DNA of 64,000 nucleotides from Apostichopus japonicus (GCF_037975245.1 NC_092577.1:13381513-13445512), one strand, 5' to 3'. Counted from the first letter of the stretch, positions 23,740-55,958 are shown. Notes: a model not told the origin generated them from the sequence alone. Numbers and translations: made by a program.

Positions 23740-23802
23740 ATCATTGTGGTCGAGTGGTACAGACTTCGATTCGTGACACAAAGATCTGGGGTTCGATTCC
23801 CA
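23740..23802 (+). other. tRNA-like segment with pol III A and B boxes
   Basis: A box TGGTCGAGTGGT at 23747-23758 and a perfect B box GGTTCGATTCC at 23790-23800. The B box runs straight into stem I of the ribozyme. The first TTTTT downstream (23851-23855) lies 12 nt past the cut site and could terminate pol III. The arms do not form a complete tRNA, so this is not a functional tRNA gene. Confidence 0.75.
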
Positions 23803-23856
23803 CCTTCGTCTGATGAGTCCCAAAAGGACGAAACCGGTCGTGAAGTGGAATTTTTC
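23794..23856 (+). ncRNA. Hammerhead ribozyme, type I, copy 3 (best preserved)
   Basis: CUGAUGA at 23810-23816, stem II GUCC-CAAAA-GGAC, GAAA at 23830-23833, CCGGUC ending at 23839 with the predicted cut at 23839/23840. Stem I pairs UUCCCACCUUCGU with GUGAAGUGGAA (about 11 pairs, two bulged C). Every invariant base of the hammerhead core is present. Stem III is ACCGGU with no loop, so it can pair only between two molecules or two tandem units. Confidence 0.9.
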
Positions 23857-24074
23857 TGGTGTGCTATTCTTTATTGATATATATTGATATATATATATAT
23901 ATATATATTGATATATATATATATATATATATATACAAATATATACATGTATAACATACATACACACACACAGATACATAAATTCATTAACTTCTTCTAT
24001 ACTCTTACAAATGTGTGTAATTACCACCACCTGCCTCTGAAGGTCGGAAAAAGAATTTAAAAACTTAAACAATT

Positions 24075-44738
<20,664 letters not shown>

Positions 44739-47599
44739 ATTTCCTTATATCGGTACTTCTTCAGCTATTTTACACGGAGAGAAATGTGCATACTGGGAAC
44801 GACTATAAACGAGATCTCTGCTCTACCTATTTGAACAAAGTATATGGGAGCTTCAACGGGCCTCCTTCTCCGCTCACAATTTCTTTCAAAGTCTACAATC
44901 GAGAACTACCGGAACTATTTCACTCTTTTTAAAACTTATGATTGAGTAATACTAGCTATGCTTTGGCAGATTTGACGATCAAACTCAAAAGCTGATTTTA
45001 CTTGAATAAAGCATCGCATACTTCTGCCATCTTCCTCTGTATGAATTGTATTGAATGTTTTTTTTTTGCTTTTTATAATTTCATTTAGCATCCAATGTCC
45101 GATGTAAATGTTTTAAAGTTAAATGGGTCTAATCGGAAATAATTTACCCAGTGTGTTGTGCTATGATAACCCGTGGGGCTTGGAGTTCAAATTTCGACGT
45201 AATACCAGTCATACAACTAATAGTTTAATGGCCAGCATAGAGCATGTATAATATTTGTTACTGACGTTCAGTTGATAAGCCATAACCACATCTTCTTTCG
45301 AATTATCTAATTGTGTAAATTCTTGGCATCCGTACAAAGAAAAAAACTTAACCACATTTGATTACAGGCTTTATTTGTCTCTCCAATTACTGTTAAAACC
45401 AGAACAAGGAAGTTTACACAGGTCAACCACAAGTTAAGTATTTTGTTCACTAACTTCAGAATGAATGCATAGCAATGATGTATTATTCATCATAATCACC
45501 TTCGTGGAGCTTATTGTCTGAGTAGAGAGCGGTTGAAAGAGTGGGCGGAGGGGGGGGGGGGGCTGGGGATAATGATGGGACATGGCATCAGGTACAGATG
45601 TGTCCACCCAGTTTGATAATAATTATTGTGTGTTGTATTTGTACATGGTGATGTGACAAAAAGCAAAATATGTGAAAATGGAGGATGCAAAATGGAACAA
45701 ATTAAAGTTGAAGAATTTAAAACAGTTGTAGATGTTGTACCGCTTTTACCTTTTATAGGTCAATGTAGTCCTACTTTACTTTTTGTAGCTATTGTAATAT
45801 TCTGTCTATACCAGTGGGGAAGGTGTGGGGGACTTACGTACCCGTTATTTTCCCTCAGAGAAATTGTTGTTTCTGCATGGAGGGTTAAATGCAAAATAGT
45901 GTTATCATTCCCATCATTTTAATACATTTTTGTAGTACAACTTTCATATAGAATGAGATTTTTCTCAACTGTTTGGGATTTTTCATTAAACACAAGCTTA
46001 ACATATATCATAATAATGGCAAATGGGTTTGCTCCTTTTTAATTTGTGTAGTGTAACTTACCATTATTGAACCACAAAGTGAAATGCACTTAATAAGGAA
46101 GTAAGCAATTTCAACATCGCAAGAGGTCATTGAACAAAAAAAATTATAATTTCAGGATGGAGTAGAAAGTTTTAAATATATTATTCTATATGGAAATTCC
46201 TTTTGACGTTCATTAATGATACCCGCATTTTAAATCTAAATGGAATCCGTTACACGTTAAAGCTACGTGTTGCTACAATATGTCCAAAGCATGTATAACA
46301 TAAAACGTAATTGGTTATCATCAGTCCAGCGATTTGGGCTTCCAAGAGAGTTATCAACAGTTGAGTTCAGAACAAAAGATTTTGTGTCGCCCTACATTTT
46401 AATGTAACATATATATATTTTTATATATTTCATTTTTAATTTGCAAATATAACCTAATTATCTCTTTCTGTGATGTGATTTCGGTGGACTGTCCATAACT
46501 ACATGTATTTTCCAGATGGTAGGCTATCTTCTGTTAGTTAACGGTAGATTTTAGTACCGCTTAGTTTTGTGAAGGATTCATTGCAGGCAATACCTTTAAC
46601 ATCTCCCTTCCAACTTTCCAAGACATTATCATCAGGCTTCAGCAATGAAATTTATGAGAGTATCATTTATCCTAAGACTTCTGCAATTGGAGATACATAA
46701 CACATTTATGCTGGTATCCAACGTAGCCTGATGTTGAAGATATTGCGGTTTCGAAATCTACTCCAAAGTTTAATTGCTAAGTAAGATATCACGGGATGAC
46801 TTAACGCAGTATTTTCTAGTGCAAACATGCTATAACTCCCTATTGCGGAGATGACATTTTCACCCCCCCCCCCTGTAAGAATATTCCCCTCTCTCCGGCG
46901 TCCACTGCTTACCTCAGCCGTGTGAGCATCAACAGAATGGCTTGGCTTAATGGTATTGTCAGTTCTAGTGTCCCAGCTAAAAGAAAAGAAATTAAAAAAT
47001 TATCTAGGTGAATGGAAATACCCAGCATCAACATAGATGTTCACTGTTTTACAGCTATTGTGGCATCGCCATGTAGTTTTCGAGAAAAAAAAATTGTATT
47101 TGAATTACACTAAACACCCTTCCAAGCTAGGTATGTTTATGTCTGTCACCTCTGACCTCTTCTTAATTAGCCCATTTTGCTTAGTGGAATATGTCAGTAT
47201 AAAGTGCTGTATATTAGTGTCTAAGTATTGCCAAGTAATAAATCAGCTTTTTCATTATCAAACCTAAGTCATTTTATCAATGGACTTGTGTGAGGCTAAG
47301 TTTATCATTACCATTTATCTTTCGACTTTTTCCAATCTAGCCAAATAACCTTGGCATTTAGTGCGACTAAGACCAACACCAGTGGATGTGGGACATTGCA
47401 GCCATCGTCGGGTAGAAACTGAGTCGCGGACAATAACACAATTGGTTACCATTTTTGTCCAATTTTCGCCCACTTTTGTCACAAACCGTGGGGTTTGATA
47501 AGCTTTTCGGGTAACCTATTATCTTCCACCACTCTCCCATTTCACATGTTTGATTGTGTGTGTGTATGTGTGTGAACGGGTGTACGTGACTCCGCTTGT
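44739..47599. other. 5' flank of RTK-A up to the duplication junction
   Basis: Should contain the RTK-A promoter; no clear core element was recognised. Includes poly-G at 45550-45562, poly-C at 46863-46874 and a TG repeat near 47555-47575 next to the junction. The open frames are not supported as genes. Confidence 0.45.
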
Positions 47600-48390
47600 A
47601 AAAACGAAACTTGATAAAGAAACATCACGTGGTAGGTAAATAACCCATAGTAAGTACATTATCCCTATTGTTTACGGTTGAGGTCAAAGTTAATCTTAGG
47701 TCAACAGAGGTCAAAATTGAAACACTATACATTGGTAAGGCAAACTTCAATTGAGCTAGTACTTGGTGTGTGTTTGCAGTGTGTGTTCACAATAGTTAAT
47801 CGATATGCTCACTTCAAGGTCATCTGGGGCGGAGAGAGATCAAACTATGAAAACTTCGTCATTTCAATAGCTTGATAAGGGAAACTTCCATTGAGCTCAT
47901 ACTTGGTACGTGCGTGTTCACCATGGTTAGTACAAGATCCACATTGTTAAGGTCCAAGGTCATGCCAGGGCAACAGAGGTCGAATGTCGTGTCATATCAA
48001 CAGAGGTCTTAAAAAGAAGAAGTCGAATTATGCTCATGTTTTCCTGCTATTTGAGTCACGGTGATCTGGATAACCTATTCTGATTAAACAGTGAGGTTGA
48101 GATTGTGTTCATAGGCAGATCCATCAGGGATGGGGGAAGGGGGCAGGAAGGCTGTCACCCACGTTTTTCCTAATTATATTTATGGGTCCCAATTTGCGTT
48201 GCAATTTCATTGTGTCCCGTTAATTGTTGAGGTACCAACGAGATTTATTTATTGATAACAGGAAACACGTTGAAGAAACACTTTAGGCCAATCCGATACC
48301 GCCGTTTCTCCTGATCTTGAACAGGTGTAACAATTTTTTTGTGATAAATTGCTCGAAATCTAAATTCGTCATTATGCGGTTATACATCTA

Positions 48391-48544
48391 ATGGCTTTCC
48401 ACTATCGTCAGGAACTCAGATGGAAGGCGGTTTGGTTAGTGGTGAAAGCAAGAAAGCAAGCTATAAGGCAATACAAGAGAGGTATAGATCTCTACACTGG
48501 CAATTACCGACTATATCATGGAAACTTCTGCAAAATAAAAGATG
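48391..48544 (+). other. Unit B copy of the 51-codon possible exon
   Basis: Same frame and donor as 21691-21844 with no visible difference, although nearby sequence has changed. Confidence 0.3.
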
Positions 48545-49981
48545 GTAAGTCCTTCATTTGATAAACATCGAGATGAAGTGCGTTGAGTACGATTACACAG
48601 TAATTACACTACGATGGTAAATACGAGTACCAAATATTGTACTCGAATACGACTATGAATCCATCATGATGTCTGATACGATTACATTGCAACGTTGGAA
48701 GTTTACGGGGTACGAGTATGGACTCACTATAAATGTTACAGACTAAGCGAAATGCATGTTGGTAATATCTGGTTTATCACTCGCTTTAGGAGACAAAGGT
48801 GAAAGTTGATTGTAACAATAGACAAGAACATCTCCTTTTCCAATGAAAGAAATTTCGCAAAAGAGGAGATAAATGGGCTCGGAACAAATCGAAGTATGAC
48901 ACCAAACAATGCTTTACTTTAAAGGTAATTCATTTAGCACATCGGGCAGAAAAGAAAGAAGAACTTTCTTTTCGTCACAAATGAGATAAACATTGAGAAG
49001 GAATTGCACTGAGTGTTATGACGTATAAATCTATATCTTTATCATATTATGGCCCTTTTGTTTTAAATTGAAATTGATTTTAATATTGAAAAATATTTAT
49101 TTCCACTTCAACATAACATACACAAAGTGAACATATAACATTTGAATATACAATACAAATACATTCCATAGGAATTAAACAATTGATATATACAAATGAT
49201 GTGAAGTGGGGGAGACCTGGCAGAAGCAGAGCTTATAAAGGCCAGGCCACCAAAAAAAAAAACACCTCTCCACCAAAATGCACCTAAACATAGGAAAAGA
49301 AACTAGAAACTTTACACGTGCTTATTTAATAAAGACCGTTTTTAGTTGTTTTTTAAAATGTAAAAGTGATTTTGAACTATTGACCTGGGTATCTAGGGTG
49401 TTTTAAAACCTAGGACCAGTATATCTAACAGTTAGTTTTGAAGTTGCAGAAAAGGTAGGTTCACGAAATAAATTTGACTGTTGTCTGGTAGTATGGTCAT
49501 GAATTGTATTAGTAGGAGTGTAAAAAGATGAAAACTTTGTTGGAAGCAAGCATTCCCACCACTTGAACATAAAAATACCCAACTGATAATGATAAATGTC
49601 AAAATTTGTCAGTAACTTAAGCTCACTAAATAAATGGGAGGTACACGCAAAAAAAATGGAGTGTTGAATTTTAACACTTTCCAGGTGTAACCGTTCACCC
49701 TACACCTGAAGGGTTACTCTGACCCTGAGTAGGGTTACATAATTTATGTAGCGTGGATTTTTTAACACCTGCAGAAGTGTACTTTCAGTTCGAGCATTCT
49801 GATTGGTCAAACCTCCCGTCAGCTGGATTCTTAGTGTAAGTTAAGTGTTTAAACGATACCACCGTACCGTGAACACCCATTTACCGTACCTAGCAATACT
49901 TGTACCAGTTTGTCGACATTTATCGTTACTAAATGTACTATAGTAACCACAGCCATATATACGTTCAAGCCACAAAACGTT

Positions 49982-50072
49982 ACGTACTCAGTGTGCGATA
50001 ACGAGCTACAATGGCATGAAAATGACGTTATAGGAGACTGGGGCCTGGAAGAATTGATTGAAAAATTCGAAG
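49982..50072 (+). pseudogene. SAM-like exon inside the TIR element
   Basis: The frame NELQWHENDVIGDWGLEELI continues to EKFE and a donor GAAG|GTATGT. The WGLEELIEKF pattern resembles the start of SAM-like domains in some uncharacterised animal proteins. No start codon was found. Confidence 0.45.
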
Positions 50073-51013
50073 GTATGTTTTGATATTATGTAAGTGTACA
50101 TGACAAGAACGAGATATGCTTAAAGACCCACGACTAAGCTGGGTAGACGAATGCATTTGAATCGCTTGCGTTACGTAGACCTAACGTTAAAGTCATACTA
50201 TAAGTTAATATAATAGGCTAGCTGCTGTTTGTCATAGTCAACTCATAATTGTCAACGAATCAGTGTAGCCTACATACAAGTAAACATTAAACGGAATTGC
50301 CTTCGGACGGACGGAGGACTTTGGTCTAGGCCTTTATTGTAATCTAGTGCATTCTATTCCTTTTTGTGCGTTAACCGTAACTTCGTATACCCTGCGAGTC
50401 ACTTTTTTAAGTCAGTGTACTAGGCCTACTACTAGGCTTAGTACTAGTAGGGTATACTTAGGCTATTTCAAGACAATGCATTTTAAAGAGCATCGGGCAT
50501 GGGCCTATAGTTACGCTGGTACTATGTTCAATAAGGGATAAACATATATTCATGTAATGCAATATATAATTACCACTAATTGCCATTTTAGCTTGTAAGT
50601 TGTAGCAAGTAGGCCGAAGCTGATGTGGATTGGTGATACTTTTAGACCTAGGCCCAACTATAATTTAGCTATATTATGGAAGTGATCCAGCTGTTATAAT
50701 TCATAGCAATCTACACAATTGCATACAGTGGGAGTGAGCATTATTTTAAGCATTGTTAACATGATGCATTGGTTATAAAAGTTGCCTACCTTGTCTGATG
50801 AAAGTTTAATGCAAGTTCCTGTTTTGACAAGTAATCACTATAGGCCATCTGGCTTTCTAGATTCAAACGTACTTGAAGAAGTTAGAATCACAACTGATTA
50901 AATTGTGGGCATTTTCTTTAGGAATGTTCATGTTTTGTGAGGGGTACATGTAAAAAACTGCTTATGCTCCAAGAAGGTTTTAACACAACTTCATTATGAT
51001 GGGAATTTTCTTT

Positions 51014-51358
51014 TCTTTGTTGTTACTTAGGAAGCATCAACTTGGAATTCTATTTGCAAAAGATTTCAGAAAGACCTCAGCAATATGTGTTACTTCTTGG
51101 AGGAAGCAAAATATACCCCAAGCAGTCATTTGTGATCATCCAGAGACATGCCCTACCCCAGAGGACATTTATGAAGCCATTGATGTTTGCTTCAAGTTAT
51201 TCTACGTGTTAAATCTGAATTATACCAAATTGCAAGTCTCGGTGCCTGGGAATTTTTCCAAAAAGTTGTCTACAAGTTGCCTGGTGGTGTGAAACGCAAC
51301 CAGATTCGAGATTTTTATGCTCACCGTGCCGACAAAAAAGACAAAGTTACTGCAGTTT
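51014..51358 (+). pseudogene. Degraded C-terminal exon of an uncharacterised protein family
   Basis: Across three frames it reads QQYVLLLGGSKIYPKQSF, then FKLFYVLNLNY, then WEFFQKVVYKLPGGVKRN. The pattern of an aliphatic strand, a (V/A)LNLxY motif and FFQK..Y resembles C-termini of abundant uncharacterised proteins in fish and invertebrates, sometimes paired with SAM-like heads. Two frame changes make it a pseudogene. The family assignment is from memory of the pattern. Confidence 0.5.
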
Positions 51359-51860
51359 AGCAGTTGTCATAGACAGAACTCCATGTTTCCTCATCTCACG
51401 GATCAGAATGTATGTAAAGTTGTTGCTTATTTGGAATTGTCTTTGGGAAGAGTTTTTTCTTTGTGTTTAATTTGGAATACCAAAGGCACGAGCCAACAAC
51501 AAAGACAAAGTAACTGCAGTGTAGCAGTCATCATAGACAGTACTCCACGTTTTCTCATCCCACGGATCAGCATATATCTAAAGTTGTTGCTTATTTGAAA
51601 TTGACTTTGGGAAGAGTTGTTTCTTGCGTTTAATCTGGAATACCAAAAGGCATTTGACAACAACAAAGACATAGTCACTGTAGTGTAGCAGTCATCATAC
51701 ACAGCACTCCATGTTTTCTCATCCCATGGATCAGAATTTTTCTAAAGTTGTTGCTTATTTGAAATTGACTTTGGGAAGAGTTGTTTCTTTGTCTTTAATC
51801 TAGAAACCAAAAGGCATGTGCAAAAAAAATAAAGACCAAGTAACTGCACTGTAGCATTTG
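51341..51860. repeat. Minisatellite, about 164-bp unit, four copies
   Basis: The landmark ACAAAGTTACTGCAG starts at 51341, 51504, 51668 and 51835 (spacing 163, 164, 167). Each unit also holds CCATGTTTTCTCATCCCA-like and TTGGGAAGAGTTGTTTCTT-like blocks. The first copy overlaps the end of the pseudogene frame. Confidence 0.9.
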
Positions 51861-53315
51861 AAAATGTTGGCACTTTTAAGTTGACTTAATTCCACAAGAC
51901 AATACTTTTATAGCCTAAATTGTTCGTTTTACATTTAATAGGATATAATAAATGGACCTCTGGAATAGGAAGGTCGTAGGGTGTTTAATTGCTGAAAATC
52001 CCACATTCTGAATTGTTTGTGTTGTCATTGCTTTTTGCTCTCTCTTAAATGTAACTTTCTGCTGCGAGCGATTCAAACATGCATCCATATTGTTTACCTA
52101 ATTACTAAGTAATAATTAACCTAAAACCTGTATAAAATATTTACTAAACGGATGCGATGTAAACTTTTCTGGCAAAATTTTACATAACAGTATTGTATTT
52201 GCGTTACATAATAAACATGTAAAACTTTACAAACCAGCAGTTAAATATACATCCAGAAGTATAAACGAGAGAGCACTATTGTGTGTTGAGAGTCCATTAA
52301 GTATCATCTTGACACAGATGACAAATGAACACTATATGGTGGTAATTCTACTCACTGAAGCAGAACTTTGACACCCAGAAGGCCAAAAAATGTGCACTAG
52401 AGTGTTAATTATACTCCCTGAAGTGCAATTTTGACACCCAGAAGTGCTAACAAATGAACACTTTATGGTGTTAATTTTACTTCCTGAAGTGTCATGTTGA
52501 CACCCAGAAGTTTTAACAAATGAACACTTTATTGTGTTAATTTTACTCCCTGTAGTGTACCTTCAACACCAGGAAGTGTTATTTTGACACTTGTATGGGT
52601 GTTGTTAAGGTAACACTCGCAAAGTGTTATATTATGTTACACTTCTGAAGTGTTAATTTAACCCGGTGGGTGTTGTCCCTAATCCAAACAGGGTGGGGTG
52701 TTAAATTCAACACTTTACGATTCAAATTTAACACTTCATTTTTTTGAGTGTATGATCACGAAAAGATGCATTACAGACTATTCTTACAGCTCCTTTTTGT
52801 AGGAGAAAGAGGGAGTTTACTTTATTGGGAGAAGAGTTTGCCCAGGATATAGCACAATAATGAAGATGAGGAATTATTAAATTTTATAAATAGAGAGTAG
52901 AATATTATTTGGAATAAATGATTTAATTTTATACATGACACCTACAATTCTAGCAACATAAGTTTGTACTTTATGAATATGTGGCTTCCAATTCATATGA
53001 TTATCAATTAACACACCAAGGAATTTAGTAGTGCTAACATTACAAATCAGCTGATTATCAATCTTTATATTTATATCACAGACCGCTTTTTGGTAAGGAC
53101 GAAAAATCATAAAGTTTGTTTTATCAATGTTTAAAGATAATTTATTAGCCCGAAACCAAACAGATACTTTAACCAGTTCCAGTCGGAATATGACATTAAC
53201 AAGAGAATTAAGTTACACAGATGAATTGCCATCAGCAAAGAACTTAAATAATAATTTATTTACATAAAATGATGAAAGTACTTTGTATCAAAATTTGAGA
53301 GATGACCCTTGAAAA

Positions 53316-53696
53316 ATGTGCTCATCAACTAAAGGTTCTTACGTCACACAGAAGACCACCAGTTGCGTTTGTCAGCTGCAGAAACATATTCAACTGGTAA
53401 ACAGTCATACTTTTATCACCAGCAGCAAGATGTGTACAAGTCATTACAAAATCTTCAAGGACGATCCGGTGTTGAATGTCTTCCAAAAGTGCTCAGATTT
53501 TGTTTATATGAAGTTGAAAGAACATCTTCCTGTGGCGTTATTAAAATTGATAAAACTCTGGATTCAATTTAACACTCAGATAATACCGGCGAACCTTCTG
53601 GTTCGAAAAGAGCTTAATGCTGCAGATTTTGAAGCCTGCAATATTAATATAAAAACAGAATTAAATCTCTCAAATGTTTTTTTCTTTCTTCTGTGA
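53316..53696 (+). other. Unit B copy of the unrecognised frame at 22496
   Basis: Same start, but the C-terminal part differs through indels, which argues against selection on this frame. Confidence 0.15.
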
Positions 53697-53838
53697 GTAT
53701 TCATGACAAAGCAGGACTAAAGGTTTGCCAATTGTCAACCTTTTAAAAATAATCCTTTGGTATGCTAGAAAGGACCATGCATGCCTACGTTTAGCACAGC
53801 TTTCGAGGAAAGTTGGATGTTTCCAACATGGATACAAA

Positions 53839-55706
53839 TAGTGTTGCTACGATAATCGTTTTCAATATCGGTATCGGCCGATATTTGCAATATCGGCAGC
53901 ATATCGGTATCGGTAAAATTTTGCCTCATTGCCGATAACAGCAAACCGATATTGAACTTTTCTTTTTAACAGCAGAGCTACTTCTTTATACTTGCAATGA
54001 TTTGTTAATCTGCCCAAGACGATCCATTTCTTTAGCGTCAGTTAAACTCAGATTCATTTTCGATTAATATCCATGTAGACCTGACCCTCCGTAACCTCTA
54101 AAAGCACGTCTACGGCGCGCGAATATAACCAATGACCTTCGTTCGTGAACCTTGGCCTACACACAGCATTAGTGCAGCATATATACACTGTACTAACCAT
54201 TCATTTTCTCAAAGGCCTCCGTGAAAACCTTGAACATGATGTTTAAACTGCACAGTTCAGCAGTGTTGGAAAACCTTGTTCAATTTCCCGCGAACACACT
54301 GCCGATTTCCCGCCGGTGTTCGCCCAGCGAACACGCCGAGCACGCGTAGCGTGCGAGCATAAAGGCGTGGTGCACAGGGGCCCGCCTTAGGGCCTTGGTG
54401 GGGTCATGGGGTAGAACCCCTCGTGGGTATCCTGGGGGCGAAAGCCCCGAAAAAAATTGGCATTTTTTGCGTGTCTGGCGATGAAAAAATTCGCAGTTGA
54501 GGATGCAAAATACTGACAACTTTTTTTATTTAAATTGTCACGAAATAGATGAAAATTTTAAAATGACAAGTTAGAGTAGCTATATTATGTTATAAAATGA
54601 AAAGAGATTTAATCTGTCTTTCAATCTTTAAAAAGTGCAACTTACAAAACTTCCGATATTATGAAACAAACAACGTTCAGCAAAGCCCTGTTTCTAGACT
54701 GCCTAACAATGAATAGCGTGCACTATGCGTACATTTTTACAACTGCAGTGTTTAACCCTATACCCAACTACCACGGTACATATGTGCTGCGAATTTTCCC
54801 AGGTACCTTCCCAAACAACTGTGAGCTCATCCCCTGTGTAACACCTGTTTGTTAACATTTTTTGGCACGTTGCCAGGGAACTTTTTAGTTACGTGAGATC
54901 CGTAACCGCCGAGGTGGTTAGGCTATTTGCTATACACTTAACTATGGTAGGATATTATTTTTTTCCGTATTTTTGGAAATTCTAGAAAATACTTTCTTTT
55001 CCCCCCGCTTAACAACAGATGTGGTCTTACGGTTTATTCATAAATGGATGCACTAGAGCCTTGTTTACATGACATTAGTTGCATTTAGTACGATATGCCA
55101 GTTTTGCGTGAATTTTTCGAAAGTGTTTTGCTCGATCTTTCGTAATATTTGAAACTTTTTTTTTTTGTACCACCTTACTATCCGTACACAATTGGTCATT
55201 TCTCTACTGATTTTCAGTTTTTTTTTCCCTCTATACGGTCAAGTGAATAAGTTGTACATTGAGTATAAACTCAATAAATTGTAACTTTTACATTGTGATC
55301 GACAGTTCGTAACCTAATTAAGATGCAATTTTGCAAGCATACGTTAACACTGTAGCTACTTGTAAGTCTTTACGATGTTAAGGCTCACATTTACTGCGTC
55401 CATTTTATTATCGTGTGCAGCGCTGCAGTGAAAAAGATTCCGCCTGGATTTCAATTACCATTCTCTTTTTCAAAATCAGGAAAAAAGTCATTCTTTTCAA
55501 CTTAGGACAAAAGGAAAACAAACCACCATATTTTGTTGTTGTTTAGTTGAAGATATATTTGTGAATGTATGCATGACTAAAAGTACGATTTTGCCTATAT
55601 TTTGTCTGTTAAAAAATATCGGTATCGTATCGGTATCGGACCGATATTGGGATGATAATATCGGATATCGGCCAAAACTGATATTGATGATATCGGCGCA
55701 ACACTA
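53839..55706. mobile_element. Non-autonomous hAT-like element with 8-bp duplication GATACAAA
   Basis: Ends TAGTGTTGCTACGATAATC and, inverted, TAGTGTTGCGCCGATATC. Perfect 8-bp direct repeats GATACAAA flank it (53831-53838, 55707-55714), which fits hAT. Subterminal TATCGGTATCGG repeats are dense at both ends. No transposase was seen in 1868 bp. Confidence 0.92.
54290..54450. other. GC-rich, CpG-dense island inside the hAT-like element
   Basis: Unlike the AT-rich surroundings. Contains a perfect hairpin GCACGCGTAGCGTGC and GGGGGCGAAAGCCCC. Looks like an element-internal structured block. Confidence 0.6.
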
Positions 55707-55874
55707 GATACAAATAAGACTTCACCATTATTAAAAGTGGAGTTAAATATTTATCGGAATTTGTTGGAGAAATTTGTTGGATTAAATGACGATCTTTTGG
55801 AATAGGTTGATTTATTGGGGAAGAAAAAGTTTGCAATTGTCTACCAGGTTTTCAAAAATAGATACTTCAAAAAT

Positions 55875-55876
<2 letters not shown>

Positions 55877-55957
<81 letters not shown>
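55877..55957. repeat. TA microsatellite
   Basis: Counterpart of 23006-23054 in unit A. Confidence 0.95.

Positions 55958-55958
<1 letters not shown>

Larger units (their letters stand above)
23504..23885 (+). mobile_element. Hammerhead-ribozyme element, single unit (341-bp period)
   Basis: Starts GTGGAATTTTTCTGGTGTG at 23504; the same sequence recurs at 23845 just after the ribozyme cut site, so the copy is slightly more than one unit, as expected from a circular or concatemeric template. The body matches the tandem array at 8496-9170 in the opposite orientation. It is embedded in TA repeats on both sides (23425-23503 and 23877-23935). Unit B at 56330-56360 has only the TA repeat, with no element. 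No protein is encoded. Confidence 0.87.
49643..52751. mobile_element. 3.1 kb TIR DNA element nested in the LINE
   Basis: Ends: ACACGCAAAAAAAATGGAGT at left and, inverted, ACACTCAAAAAAATGAAGTG at right, flanked by TA. The LINE reading on both sides joins exactly across it (RDH to SHLF). Subterminal TGTTAATTTTACTCCCTGAA-type repeats (52350-52740) are present. No transposase was seen. It carries exon-like pieces of an unrelated gene family. Confidence 0.87.
49054..53167 (-). mobile_element. 5'-truncated LINE with a nested TIR element, unit B only
   Basis: Flanks join cleanly in unit A (TATGGCCTTTAACCAG near 22341-22356), which marks the empty site. On the minus strand the LINE starts inside the RT (FLGVLIDNHMNWKPHI, 53000) and continues HLHYCAISWA and RIVCNASFRDH. 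It is cut by the TIR element, then resumes SHLFSELKLL, YQLGIFMFKWW and YTGPRF. One frame change occurs near 52880. It is about 1 kb without the nested element. Confidence 0.9.

Noticed and set aside
23740-23802. Functional tRNA gene
   Set aside because: A and B boxes are good but the acceptor and anticodon arms do not form, and the sequence runs straight into the ribozyme.
50790-50800. CTGATGA as a further hammerhead core
   Set aside because: No GAAAC partner, stem II or cut-site pairing nearby.
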